A stretch of DNA of 64,000 nt from Sternotherus odoratus (Eukaryota > Chordata > Testudines > Kinosternidae), in NCBI GenBank assembly GCA_032164245.1, contig JAVMKO010000155.1, positions 329,001-393,000 of the forward strand, given 5' to 3'. Positions 9,966 to 21,017 of the stretch are shown piece after piece. The stretch's first letter is position 1, and each line of letters begins with the position of its first letter. The notes below the pieces were generated by a model that saw only the letters and a list, made by a program, of their open reading frames with translations, had not been told where the DNA came from and searched no databases. The position numbers were made by a program, and so were the translations under genes.

Positions 9966-10171
9966 GGAGAGAAGTGGGGGGCTGGGAGCCTACACTGATG
10001 GCTCTGGGAGGTTGATATTAGAGCAGTGGGGGGGGGGTGGACCAGAAAGAGGAGAAGTGGGAAATGGAGGTTCCCGGACCAGAGAGCGAGGAAGAGCCCA
10101 GCAGGTGGACATGGTGAGCCGGCCCCAGACCTTGATGCGACTCAAGACCCTCCCCCCGTGAGGTGTTTCCA

Positions 10172-10977
10172 GAGCTGGTTTTGTAGAACCACACGGGGTT
10201 TGGCGACTCTTCACCTCAGGGTGACTGTAGCCCCCCCCCTCCTTTCTCCCCCAGATGGGCACCGCCGGGAATCCGGGGTGGCTGTGGGGGAGGGGTAGAA
10301 GTCATGCGGGGGAGGGGGGCGAGTGGGGTTGGTGGGGGCATAAAGGGGGAGAGAGCGACCCCCCACCCCCCAAGTCCCGGAGCGATTCACCGCAAGAGCA
10401 CAGCAGCCTCATCCTCATTAGCATACCAGGCACCGCCCACTGCTCCACATGCCCAACGCCCGCCATAAACGACCCCCATTTTGTTTTGTTACCCCATACG
10501 TCCCATTGGAATGGACCCCCCGCCCCCCACCGCTAACCGCCTCCTCCCTCCGAAACACCCGCTGCTCGCCGCCCCCCCATAAATCCCCCCCCCCCCCCCC
10601 CCCCCCGCTACTCACCGGGGCAGCCTGCAAGGGAATAACCCCCCCCTCGCGCCCCTCCCCCCGAACCACCAATCGCTGTGCTCCCTCCCGCCCCCATGCC
10701 ATGCCCTGGAGCAGTGGGCGGTGCCTGGTATGCTAATGAGCACGAGGCTGCTCGCTGTGTGCAGTGAACCGCTCCGGGACTTGGGGTGGGGGTCGCTCTC
10801 TGCCCCCTTCATCCCCCCCCCACCAACCCCACTCGCCCCCTCCCCCGCACGACCTCTACGCCTCCCCCACAGCTACCCCGGATTCCCAGCGGACCCCATC
10901 TAGGGAAGAGGGGGGGGCTACAGTCACCCTGAGGTCAAAAACCATCATCCGCCATGGGGTGCTGCAAAACCCAGCTC
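10172..10977. mobile_element. Fold-back element, ~806 bp, with two outward promoter-like cores
   Basis: The ends are inverted copies of GAGCTGGTTTTG(T/C)AG, and the arms mirror each other around about 10575. Each arm contains CAGGGTGACT, a G-rich stretch and the core CATTAGCATACCAGGCACCG with CCCACTGCTCC (10414-10446 plus, 10708-10740 inverted). The core has an octamer-like ATTAGCAT and a GC box. The central loop is C-rich. The same structure is at 50130-50906. No transposase is present, so it is non-autonomous. Confidence 0.7.
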
Positions 10978-11056
10978 ATTTTTAGATATAACCACCCCCT
11001 GGGGGGGCTGTTGGGTCAGGTGATAGAGCGTGAGCCAAGGGGGCAGATCTACTTAC

Positions 11057-11139
11057 CCAGTGAGGTCACCTTTGGGGTTCAGCAGAGCCCACTCTTCCCA
11101 GGTGAACCACACGGCCACGTCCTCGAAGGTTACCAACCC
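11057..11139 (-). pseudogene. KRAB-A exon with internal 44-bp deletion (left-arm copy)
   Basis: On the minus strand a CCCTTTCAG acceptor leads to GLVTFEDVAVWFTWEEWALL then NPKGDLTG and a GTAAGT donor. The first half is a good KRAB A-box. The exon is 83 nt instead of the 127 nt of the right-arm copy. The lost 44 nt would have carried the Q..LY.DVM.EN helix that contacts the co-repressor TRIM28, and the loss also changes the exit phase. A KRAB domain normally recruits TRIM28 for heterochromatin silencing; this copy should not. Confidence 0.85.
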
Positions 11140-11261
11140 CTGAAAGGGCAAGAGTCCCACACTCAGTACCTGCTGCCCCACTCCCAGCTCCTCTATTTTT
11201 GGGGAAGAGGAGTCAATCAAATGGAAGCTCTAGATGGATCGCAGTTAAAAGAGTCCCAACC

Positions 11262-12317
11262 TGTGACGGTGCTGTTCCTGGTGGGATCCCCCTGTGAGTG
11301 TCAGATCAGGACAGATTGCTTCCAAAGGGGCAACTACAGCCCAAAGCTGGGGTTTTTCCACACTAAGGCAAACCAAACCAGCCAAACAGAACAGACTTTG
11401 GTTTCACCCCACTGGCTAACCACAAGTCACACAAGCAATTCCCTTAGACACTCCAGTTTCCCAGTATCACCACCACCAGCCACCTGTCCTGGGGACCAAT
11501 GGTTATGAAAACCAATCCCCCAAATAAAGAAAACGGTTCTCTCCAATTCCAAAGAATCAGGCCCCAGACCCAGGTCAATATACCAATTAGATCTTACCAC
11601 AAATCACGCTGTAGCCAATCCTTTAGAATCAAAAATCTAAAGGTTTATTATAAAAGGAAAAAGGTCTAGGTGAGGGATAAGAATGGTTAAAATAAATCAA
11701 TTACATGCAGTAAAGGCACATCTCTTAGTTTAGGCTTGCAGCAAAGGTAGAATAACTGCAGGTTCAAATCAAAGTCTTTGGATGCATCCCATTTAGGGGT
11801 GGGTCAGCACCTTAGTCCAGAGTTCCCAGAGTAGCAAAGTTCCATCCAAAGCTGGAAACAAAGCAGGCTGAAGTCTGGAGGTAAAGACAAAATGGGGAAT
11901 GTTCTTCCAGGCTTTATAGACTTTTTCTTCTGGGCCAAGACCCTCCTCCTTCTTCTGCAGAGTCCGGTTGCAAAATGGAGGCTCAGTCACAAGGTCCAAT
12001 CACCAGACTTCTCCAGGATTCAGTTTCTGACCAGGCAGTGACATTCCTAGAGCAGCTTGGGTGTGGATAGGCATCTACAAAATCCATTGTGTGGTTGATG
12101 TCCCTTCATGGGCCATCAGGCAGCCCCAGCCTGTCTGAGCCTTCACAGGAGCCAAACCTAAGCTTGAAGTACAGCTTGAAGCTTTAACTTTAGTTACAAA
12201 ATAGATACACACATATGGAATAGATACATACATAAGACACCTGTTATGACCCCCTTCACATAATATTTTGTGCACCCATTGATCTACACGGTACCAAACT
12301 ATTTCAGTACCGTGACA
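11262..12317. mobile_element. LTR-like insertion in the left-arm KRAB gene
   Basis: A block of about 1.06 kb starts TGTGACGGTGCTG and ends CAGTACCGTGACA, giving matching short inverted termini. It is missing at the corresponding place in the right arm, where the flanks are continuous near 60150. It contains no long frame. Candidate 5-bp flanking repeats match at 4 of 5 positions. Part of the same sequence recurs at 49493-49632. It could be a solo LTR or a terminal-inverted-repeat DNA element; I cannot decide by eye. Confidence 0.6.
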
Positions 12318-12893
12318 CACCCCCAATCCCCTCAGAGCATCCCGGAAATACCAGTGTGAGGGGATAAAGAGAGAGCTCCTCCTCTCTCCCAGAAGATCCA
12401 TCACATCCTACTAGCCACAGACTGATACAGGAGATGGAGCCCACAGCAGGATCGAGGGAGAACTCCCTGGTAGGAAGCCCAACAACCTCCTCATTCAGAA
12501 GAGCTGGATATGAAGGGAGGGGAATGTCCCCTAAACCTCACTGGTGGGTGCCCCCTTCAGATCTCTCGGCAGCCACTGATTAGTCAGATCAGGCTCCAGC
12601 ACTGGGAGTCTGGTCAGTTTTCCTAGCCCCATGTAGGTGGATTCTTTTGTGTTTCACAAATTAGGGTATTTCCATCCATGACCCTCATAGGTCTGTTCCT
12701 AGAATCTAGGACACTTATTAAACAACTCCCAGCAGGTTTGTCACACCCTGTCCTCCTCCCTTTCTCCACCCTCTGCATTTCCTGCCCCACTCCTACCTAC
12801 AAACCAGACTGTGCAAAACCTTCTCATCCCCGGTGTATTTTCTGTCCCTCTCCCTCCTGCAAGAACTCACCAGCAGCCCCTGATAATCCCTAT

Positions 12894-12982
12894 CTGAACT
12901 GGATCCTCTGCAGTCATTTCTCTCCCCTGTCCCATGGGAGGACGGGATGAACTGGAGGGAAACATGGACGCCATTCTGCAGC
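12894..12982 (-). pseudogene. First coding exon of left-arm KRAB gene, donor destroyed
   Basis: On the minus strand the exon reads ATG (12974) then MASMFPSSSSRPPMGQGREM, TAEDPVQ, the same as the right-arm exon at 59501 except for two residues. Where the right copy has donor GTAGGG, this copy has ATAGGG, so the splice site is lost. With the KRAB deletion at 11057 and the LTR-like insertion between them, this gene copy is a pseudogene unless another donor is used. Confidence 0.8.
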
Positions 12983-15274
12983 CTGGGAGGGGGAGAAAGG
13001 TAATTCTGCAGGTTTCAAAACAGGCTTTAGTTAATTTCACATGAGCCTGGGGGAATTGTCTTTCTCTGCAGACAGACATCAGATTCTGCCATCTTGGAAA
13101 GATGCTCAATGTCTTTATTACAGTGTAGACCTGGCCCCTTCTGCCAGGCTAAGCCCACAGACACATTTTTAACCTCCCTTTTCCTTCTCCATCCCCTCCG
13201 CATGTGACAAACCAAAGGAGTCCTTTTAGGTGATTCCCTTGGACACTGACCCCACAGCAGCCACACCCCAGCAGGAGGTATTTGGAGTCAGAACCTGGAT
13301 TTTCCTCTGTCTGCCCCTTTTCTTGTTCTCATGGGCCAGGCAGAGAAGAAGGTTTAATTAAGGTCAATTCCCAGCACAGAACCTCGCTGGGGGAGCAGCA
13401 TCTGCTAAGCCTGATCTCCCGCATCACAATGGAGGCTTCAGCATTGGACCCAGGAAGCTGAACCCCAATATCCTGAGCAGAAAGGGACAGAGCATTTAAG
13501 CAACCTTCCCTCCTCTGGCTCTCTGGGGAGAGCAGCTAGCTAGTAAGAGACCCTCCTCCCAGGGAGAATTGCTGATCTTATTTGCCCCACCACCCTTCTG
13601 GAGTCACTCTTTGTCTTTCCATGCAGTGACTATGGTCTCAGTGAAAACAGATTTCTGAAAGAATGAGTCCAGAATGCTGTGGAAGAAACCATTGTGAGGC
13701 AGTGCTAACCCCCTTCCCACCTCCCTCACCCCCCAGAACTAGGACAGGGACTCGGGTCACAAATTTTCCTTACATAACCAGAAGTTCATACAGATTTCCA
13801 AAGAGGATAAAAGCAAACTCTGTGATTTCACCTCACAGTGTTTGAGAAGTGGATAGAAAGTGATCATGGTGACTGGGCGTGGCTGGGATCCCCCAACTGC
13901 CTTCCTAGGGCCCCCACCTGCCCTCTAGCAGGACATGCCATGGTGTTTGCCTGGACTCCCTCCTCCGTCCTGCCGGATCCCGATGCTTTACAGAGGAACC
14001 CCTCACACTGGTTGCTTGACACCCCCTGGGCTAGCACAGGGGATTTCCTCCCAACACTCTGTGCACTGGGCATGGCAGTGATCCCAGGAGTCTACAGGGG
14101 GACCTAGATCGAGCCTGTAAAAAAGCACCAGGCTCCCCCTAGCCCCCTGTCCTGCCTCCCCAAGAGATACCCACCCCCCTGTTCTACAGCTAACAGGCCA
14201 CCAGAGATACCCAGCTCTAGGACACAGAGCCTCAAGGCTGGGCACATTACAACCACCCAACACTTCAAAGCTCCATAACCCACCAATCTGATAATGTACC
14301 CCCCGCCCACCCACCCAGAGGCCTCCCCCTACCACCATGTCCCTTCAGCTCCAGCTGCAACCCCCTGGTTGCACGGCCAAGGAACAGTGTTACTTCACAG
14401 TGTCTGATAAGTGGCAAGAAAGTTTTCACTGCCCCCTGCTGGCCTGTCACACAGGCAGAGGGAGCCCTGGGGGATGCCTCTTGAACAGGAGACTGGAAGG
14501 CCTGGAGGGGCAAAGTAGGCAAGACATTTCCATGCCCTGTCACTAGCAAATAATGGCCACCATGGATCCACCCCAGAGGTGGCTACATCTTTGCACTGTG
14601 GGAAGCAACCCCTCATGGAGACTATTAGTCATGGGGCATGGGATACGTCTAGACCCAGGCTGCACTCAGAGCCACCTCCTCATCCTGTGCCAGATGGAGA
14701 AATGTAAAGGGTGCAGCCAACTCTCCCATTACCAGTTGGGAACCACTGATCCCCCAAACATGGAGAGGCCTTTGACTTTGATGAGCATTAAATATGTGGC
14801 TGGTCTCTTTCTTCAGCAATCGTTTTAACTAAGATGAAGGTGGGAAGAAATGATTCTCAAAGGAGAGGGGAAAGATGATCCCTGGGAAATTTAACCCCCT
14901 GCAACCTCCAGGACGGAGAAGGACTCAGGGTAACAGGTTCCCTCCAAGGATGGAGAAGTTGCTGGGATTTAGAAACATGGGGAACAGCCCCAAACCCAAC
15001 AGCATTCTTAACTGGTAGCTCAGAGTGACATAGAGGGAGGCAAAACCTGACCTTGGAGATCGAATGTTCAGAAATGAAAAAAGGGTGGAAATCTGAGGGA
15101 TTTTGGATCCATTTTTGTAAATTATAGAGAGGAAAGTTGAAAATCAGAGGGATTTTCTATCAGTTGTTGACATGAGGTAAAATTGGAGTGTTTCAGATGA
15201 ATATTTGATAAATGAATAGAGAGGAAATGGGCAACATTCGCCAATATTTTATATCCATGTTCAAGAATGTGATA

Positions 15275-15362
15275 AAAGGTGTAAATGTGAGAAAAGGTGT
15301 AAATGTGAGAAAAGGTGTAAATGTGAGAAAAGGTGTAAATATGAGAAAAGGTGTAAATCTGA
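15275..15362. repeat. 18-bp tandem repeat, 5 copies
   Basis: GAGAAAAGGTGTAAATGT repeats five times with small changes. The right arm has only three inverted copies (about 57106-57170), so copy number changed after duplication. Confidence 0.9.
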
Positions 15363-15923
15363 GATTTTCTTTGTAGAAAAGAGAGACCATGTGACTGGAT
15401 TTTATCGGACTGTCCAGCACATCCACAGTTCCCCCCAGTGCCACCGTTCACATGGGGGGCAGGGAGCCCTTTGGGGAGCTGTGTTGAGGGTGGGGGAGGG
15501 GGAGCTGGCAGGTTCCCTGGGGGAGGGGAGGGGGCAGCAGTGGGGGATGGGCAGGGGGCTGGGAAATGCGGTCTGGGGGCCACTCCCCCCCCCGCCCGCC
15601 ACTCCCCCCCCCCCCGGGGATTTGCTGGCTGCACAGAGACCGTTCAACCCCCCGCGTCCCACGGACCTTCCCCCCCCCCGCAACTCCGGCTTCTCCCCCC
15701 GCCCCACAGGGGACCCCCCCGCCCCAGTCTCTGCCCCCCCATCGCCGCGGGGCCGGATCCACTGGGGCTGGGGCAGCTCCGAGGCTTCTCCCCGGTTCGC
15801 GGGGCCGAGAGTCACTTTCCCGCCCCCCCCCGGGTCTCTCACTCGCTGGTGCGGCCGGGCGCGGAGGGGTTAATAACGGTCTTTTCCCCAGCACAGATCA
15901 GGGAAGCCGCAGGGAACCGTTAC

Positions 15924-16110
15924 CTGTACCGCGTGCTAATGGAGCATGCGCAGTGATACTGGAAGCCTCCCGCGCTGGGCTGGAGAAGGCGGAAGCGCCC
16001 CCGGGGCACGCTGGGAAATGTAGTCCCTGACTCTCCCGGGACCGGAAGTGACGTTGAGCGGGGGGGGAGCGAGGAGCCGGGCCGCGCGGGGCCGTTGGAG
16101 CCTCCAGGTA
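15924..16110 (-). promoter_or_regulatory. CpG promoter and untranslated exon 1 of left-arm KRAB gene
   Basis: The minus strand reads an ETS/CRE-like site (ACTTCCGGT next to CGTCA, 16041-16055), then ACTACATTTCCCAG (ZNF143/THAP11-type, about 16011-16024). An NRF1-like GCGCATGC follows, then a GTAACG donor after GTACAG (exon end 15924). On the opposite strand GGAGCCTCCAG followed by GTAGCG could be a second exon donor, so the promoter may be bidirectional. The same layout occurs at 56350-56542, and partial copies lie at 45794 and 38190. Confidence 0.65.
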
Positions 16111-16496
16111 GCGGCGCGAGCCCGGGGGGCGGGGCTGGGGGCGGGGCGGTGACTCCGCCCCAGTGTCCGGGGGACCCGGCATCTCGCAGCGCCGGGATGT
16201 GCTGGGGAGGGGGGGGCGCCCGCGGGGGGGTCGGAGCTGCTGACCCCGCGGGAGACCAACGACCCCCCCGCCCGGCCCGGCTCTGCCCTGGGGGGGGGAC
16301 CAGACCCCCGGGGTCCCTGCGCGGGGCGGGGCGGGGGGAGAAGTGAGACCGGGCGGGGGGACCCGGGGAAAGGGGCGGGGGAGAGGAGGAGGAGGGGGCT
16401 GTTTGGGCGGGAGGGGCCAGCTGGGGGGAAAGGGGGGGCTTTGGGGGGAGGCATGGAAGGTTGTGAGGGGCTGCAAAGCAGAAGGACCAACGTTGG

Positions 16497-16528
16497 ACAC
16501 ACACACACACACCCACACCCACCCACAC

Positions 16529-16583
<55 letters not shown>
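16497..16583. repeat. CA microsatellite
   Basis: A (CA)n tract with CCCA interruptions runs for about 85 bp. The right-arm counterpart is a GT tract of only about 24 bp at 55932-55955. The long cysteine/valine frames here are artefacts. Confidence 0.95.
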
Positions 16584-16584
<1 letters not shown>

Positions 16585-17159
16585 CTTGCCTGTCTTTGTT
16601 GTTATTAGGTCACAGCCCTGACACCCCCGTTACAAAAAGCCGCATGCCCCTCTTTTCTGAGGGTTACGGTCGCAACCGGCGTGCGCGGCATATGCAAATA
16701 TACGTCGCGGTGCATTGTGGGTGGAAAGAGAGCGGGGGCAGTCAGGAGCAGACGTTTGCCACCCGGGGCTCCGACCGAAGCCCCGGGGTGCGAGGGGGGT
16801 CGGGAGCAGGGACGGCAGCGAGTGAAGGGGTCACCCCGGGGCTGGGCGTGCGGCGTTCGCCCTGAGCAAGGCAGGTGTGGCCGGCGGTGGGTGCCGGCGG
16901 CGCGCCACAGTCGGTATTGTCAGTGAGGTACATCGGTATCTCTTTCCCTACTGTGCGCGGCTGGGGGTACGTAGTGATCGGAGGGCGCGTGAGATGTGAT
17001 TATAGTCTCTGCAAAGCGGAACATCGCCGCTCGCTCGTTTGTGAGCTTCACGGGTGGGGGTTTCGCGGTGATGGGGACTCTCTGGGATCCACCGAGTGAC
17101 TGTTGGGGGGGTTAGTTGTGTTGTTTAAGACTAGTGAGTTTGTGTACGGCCTGTCTTGT

Positions 17160-17930
17160 TGTTGTAACATGAGGGGGCAGCGTTATATCATTACACTCAC
17201 AATCTAGGGGGGGGGGGCGGTAAACTAACATTACAGTCCTAATCGATTCCCTTCTATTATTAGCAGGGAGAGCGAAAACAAAGTTACAGCCCCAATCTAT
17301 TCCCTTGTAATAGTGGGGAGGGGCAAAGTTGTAACATTACAGTCACAATCTATTCCTTTGCAATAGCAGGGGACAGCGTTGTAACACTACAGTCACTATT
17401 TATTCCCTTGTAATAGCTTGGAGGGGAGGATACAGTCACATCCATTCTTTTGCACTAGTGGGGGGCAGGAGGACAAAGTTACAGTCACAATCTATTCCTT
17501 TGCAACAGCGGGGGACAACGTTTTAACGTTACAGTCACTATCTATTCTCTTGCATTAGCGGAGGACAACACTTACTATCACAATCGGTTCCCTTACAGTA
17601 GCAGGGGAGAGGGGATGGCGGTGGGGGACAAAGTGAAAGTTACAATCTATTCCTTTGCAACAGCAGCAGACAACATAATGTCACACTCACAACCCTTGCA
17701 ATAACGGGGTGGAGTTGGGGACAGCATTGTAATGTTACAGTCATAATCTACCTGCTTGCAGTAGTGCGGAGAAAACACTGTAAGGTTTCAGTCACAACCT
17801 ATCCTGTTGCAATAACGTTACAGTCACAGTCTACCCCAGTGTAAACGTTATCACGTTACAGTCACGATCTACCCCCCTGCCGTAGTGGGCGACCATGTTA
17901 CAGTCACCCTCTGTCACGTGCAATAGAGGT
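17160..17930. repeat. Degenerate ~55-60-bp array (TTACAGTCACAATCTATTCC)
   Basis: About thirteen imperfect copies of a unit containing TTACAGTCACAATCTATTCC and TTGCAATAGCGGGGGACA. The inverted counterpart at 54715-55380 includes an extra internal duplication of about 190 bp. No coding evidence. Confidence 0.8.
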
Positions 17931-18146
17931 GAATGACCTTAGAGGCACATTTGCGACATCACATAAACCACTGGAGACATGAAGAACACAACAGCCGTGT
18001 CGCTGGGTCAGTCCCACCACACCAGGGAGACGAGCCGGGTAAAAGGATGGGGGGCAGGGGAGGTTGTTTGACCAGGAAAAGAGATGACGGATGGAGCAAA
18101 ATTGGTACAATCCCAGTGAGCGCGCTCCTCGGTCTTTCGCATGACT

Positions 18147-18260
18147 AGGGTGACCAGACAGCAAGTGAAAAATCGGGATGGGGGGGGGTAATAGGATCCT
18201 ATATAAAAAAGACCCCTGAATTGGGACTGTCCTTATAAAACTGGGACATCTGGTGGCCCG
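18147..18260. mobile_element. Small inverted-repeat element (AGGGTGACCAGA ends)
   Basis: The element starts AGGGTGACCAGACAG and ends CATCTGGTGGCCC, an imperfect terminal inverted repeat. The interior carries CGGGATGGGGGG and TTGGGACTGTCC. It resembles a short dispersed element common in turtle and crocodilian DNA. It falls at the point where left- and right-arm similarity stops. Confidence 0.55.
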
Positions 18261-18540
18261 TCGCATGCCGGGGTCGGCGTCCAATGGCAGGGTGGAGGGC
18301 GGGGACTGACAGTGGAGCTGCCACGAGCAGGGCGGGCGCGGTGGCCAATAGCAAGGCGCAACCGGATCCTTCGGGATGCGGCGGCCAATGGCAGAGCGGG
18401 AGGGGCCGTGGCCGGCTGACTCTAGCCCTGCCCTCCGCTTAACTGCCGGCCCAGTGAGCGGTCGGCAGCGGTTTCGAATTTCGAGTTGTTGGAGACAGGC
18501 CCCGCCCCCGCCCCCTGGACACAGAGGGAAACTGAGTCAG

Positions 18541-18750
18541 AGTGGGGGCTAGTGGTTAGAGCAGGGGGGGCTGGGAGCCAGGACTCCTGGGTTCTCTCCC
18601 CGGCTCTGGGAGGGGAGTGGGGGCTAGTGGTTGGAGCAGGGGGGGCTGGTAGCCAGGACTCCTGGGTTCTCTCCCCGGCTCTGGGAGGGGAGTGGGGGCT
18701 AGTGGTTGGAGCAGGGGAGCAGGAGAGGCTGGGAGCCAGGACTGCAGGGT
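18541..18750 (+). repeat. 75-bp tRNA-like tandem array, about 3 copies
   Basis: Head-to-tail units of about 75 bp read GGGGGCTAGTGGTTAGAGCA, then GGGAGCCAGGACTCCTGGGT, then TCTCTCCCCGGCTCTGGGAG. The first part resembles a tRNA A-box and D-arm (TAGTGGTTAGAGCA). GGGAG-CCAGGA-CTCCT forms a 5-bp hairpin where the anticodon arm would be. CTGGGTTCTCTCCCCGG resembles a T-arm with B-box. Unit size equals a tRNA. Other copies are near 3.5, 9.9, 19.4, 34.3, 37.2, 38.1, 51.8 and 54.3 kb. That it derives from a tRNA is my inference. Confidence 0.7.
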
Positions 18751-20400
18751 ATAGGGGGCACCCTTCACCTGCCTCACCCCCCTCTATGCCATGGGGTTCT
18801 GTGCACCCCACTTTCCCTCTCCCCCCTCCACCTGGACCCCTATTATGTAGGCTTTAAGGGCTGGGTATCCCCCCCGTAAGCCACGACCCATGTCCCTGTT
18901 GGGGCACCCCCTGATACTGGGGGGCTCTATGCAAATGAGGCATCCCTATACCAAGGAGCGGGGGTGATTTGCATAACATGGCACCACCGGGGAAGGAGCA
19001 AAATCGGGCCCGCTCCCTCGCCATGGCAACCAGATTCGTGGGGGGGCGGCAGGGATTAGGGGGCAGTGACCCGCACGTTCGCAGGGGCCACCGGTGAATC
19101 AATGAGGAGCCTCCAGCTCTTTCACTTGCATAAGCCCCGAGGGCGGGGCAAAGTCCGGGCATTAAGAACGTCCATTTCACCTTAACTCTGCCCCCCCCCC
19201 CCCGCCTATGCGTTTGGCTACAGCCCCCTCGTCGGCTGGGTTCGAGACTGTAGAACCCCGGCACAGACCCCTTTCAGGGCGGGGCGGGGCGGGGGCATGT
19301 GTATGTCAAGAAAATGGACAACCGAATTCTTAGCCTTTCCTCTGGGAGGGCAGTGGGGGCTGGTGGGTCAGAGCAGGGGGGGCTGGGAGCCAGGACTCCT
19401 GGGTCCTCTCCCCACCTCCGGAAGGGGAGTGGGGCCTAGCGGTTAGAGCAGGAGGCGGTTGGGAGCCAGGACGCCTGGGTTCTCTCCCTGACGCTGGGAC
19501 AGGAGTGGGGGCTGGTGGGTTAGATCAGAGGGGAATCGGAGCCAGCTTGGGGAGGGGATTAGTGTATCTGCCCCAGGCATGTGCCCCATATCGGGGCGGC
19601 GCCTCTTCCCCCTCCCTCGCCCAGCCCTGCCCCCAGCCATCGCAATTCGCACGGGGCGACTCCATCGCACGTCAGCACGTGCGAGATTCCCACCAAGCTC
19701 ACTCCCGACCTGCAGCCCCTGCCCTGCCCCCGCCACACCTGGGCCGATGCCCCTCACTCCTGACTTGCAGCCCCACACTGCCTCTGGGGGGCAGGGGGGC
19801 ACAGAGATGTAGCTGGGCTGCATCCAGGGGAAGTGGGGGCTCTGGGAGTCATGTTGCCTTCCCCCCACAACTGGCCAGCCAACAGGATCCCGCCCGTACA
19901 CGCAGCGACAGCGCTCCCAGAGACCCTACAATAACAAACCTCCACACACCATCCCAGTGCCCACAGAGACCCTACAATAACAAACCTCCGCACACCATCC
20001 CAGTGCCCACAGAGACCCTACAATAACAAACCTCCACACACCATCCCAGTGCCCACAGAGACCCTACAATAACAAATGTCCACACACCATCCCAGTGCCC
20101 ACAGAGACCCTACAATAACAAACCTCTGCACACCATCCCAGTGCCCACAGAGACCCTACAATAACAAACCTCCACACACCATCCCAGTGCCCACAGAGAC
20201 CCTACAATAACAAACCTCCACACACCATCCCAGTGCCCACAGAGACCCTACAATAACAAACCTCCACACACCATCCCAGTGCCCACAGAGACCCTACAAT
20301 AACAAACCTCCACACACCATTCCAGTGCCCACAGAGACCCTACAATAACAAACCTCCGGACACCATCCCAGTGCCCACAGAGACCCTACAATAACACACC
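18740..20400. repeat. Distal left-arm block, also copied at 34.2 kb (direct) and 51.2-52.5 kb (inverted)
   Basis: Landmarks include CCTGGACCCCTATTATGTAG (about 18830), TGCAAATGAGGCATCCCTAT (about 18930), two tRNA-like units (19330-19540) and the CGCACGGGGCGACTCC segment (about 19650). They match 51165-52540 in reverse complement. From 19330 onward they also match 34230-34885 in the same direction. Confidence 0.8.
19918..20397. repeat. 46-bp minisatellite, ~10-11 copies
   Basis: The unit is ACAGAGACCCTACAATAACA followed by AACCTCCACACACCATCCCA and GTGCCC, very homogeneous. The related copies at 34760-34885 and 51165-51275 hold only two to three units, so this array expanded here. Confidence 0.95.
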
Positions 20401-20709
20401 CGCCCACCCACAGCCCCAGTGCCCCCAGGGGGTGCTGCAAAACCCAACTCTTCTTTACTTAAATAACCAACACCCAACTGGGGGGCGGGGGGGGGGTAGC
20501 GGTGCTGCTCATGCAGGGCCCCCGCCTGGCACAACCTTTCTTTCTGCATCCGCGCCAGCGGCTCTGTCACGTGACTGGAGACAGCCCCGTGCAGCCTCCC
20601 CCCCCCAGGCGGAAAGAAGGCGACAGGCAAGAGGGGGTGTCTTTGTATGTGGGGCGGGGAGGGAGGGGCGGGGTTCCTGGCAGCTCACTGCCCCCCGTCT
20701 TTCTCTCAG

Positions 20710-20810
20710 CAGCTGCCAAGTGACCCCCTCAGGCAGGAGGGGCTGGGGGGCGAGAGTCCCCCTCCACCCCCGCCGCCCCACTGGCCAGGCCCAGCCCCAC
20801 GGCCAGCCAG
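20710..20810 (+). CDS. Candidate penultimate exon of unidentified proline-rich gene
   Basis: A CTTTCTCTCAG acceptor and GTAAGG donor bound 101 nt open in one frame (QLPSDPLRQEGLGGESPPPP, HWPGPAPRPA), ending with AG. It joins in phase to the exon at 21018. I do not recognise the protein; a proline-rich tail has little diagnostic value. The whole 20600-21310 segment is missing from the otherwise similar copy at 34980-35100. Confidence 0.4.
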
Positions 20811-21017
20811 GTAAGGGCCAGGGAGGGGAGGCGGGACGCTCCACTGCGGGGGAGCAGGAGCCTGCCCCACTTAACTCCTGCCCCATGCGGCTACCCCCCT
20901 AAGCAGCCCGGGTCCAACTCCCCATGGGTCCTGCCCCCCATCCCAGCAGCGTGGGGCCTGCCGCACGTGGAAGCATAGCCCAGCACCCCTGCGACCCCCC
21001 ATCTCCTCTCCCTGCAG

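Larger units (their letters stand above)
12400..18135. repeat. Left arm of inverted duplication (partner 54480-60110)
   Basis: The reverse complement of this stretch matches 54480-60110 in order: first coding exon, 13.6-14.8 kb low-copy sequence, an 18-bp tandem array, the CpG promoter, a CA array and a TTACAGTCAC array. Divergence is moderate, with many single-base and small indel differences visible. Within 13000-15000 no exon was recognised. The long matching frames in both arms here are shadows without a known domain. Confidence 0.85.

Noticed and set aside
13660..14830. Coding frames shared by both arms (13838-14107 and 58325-58594)
   Set aside because: The frames are conserved only because the DNA is duplicated. 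They are open on both strands, have no domain, and differ by changes with no synonymous bias visible by eye.
15275..15362. CRISPR-like array (five 18-bp repeats)
   Set aside because: The repeats are directly abutting without spacers and the context is a vertebrate genome; a simple tandem repeat.
15898..16582. Cysteine/valine-rich minus-strand frames of over 200 residues
   Set aside because: They start in a CA microsatellite and continue in CpG-island sequence. The true feature is a promoter with an untranslated exon.
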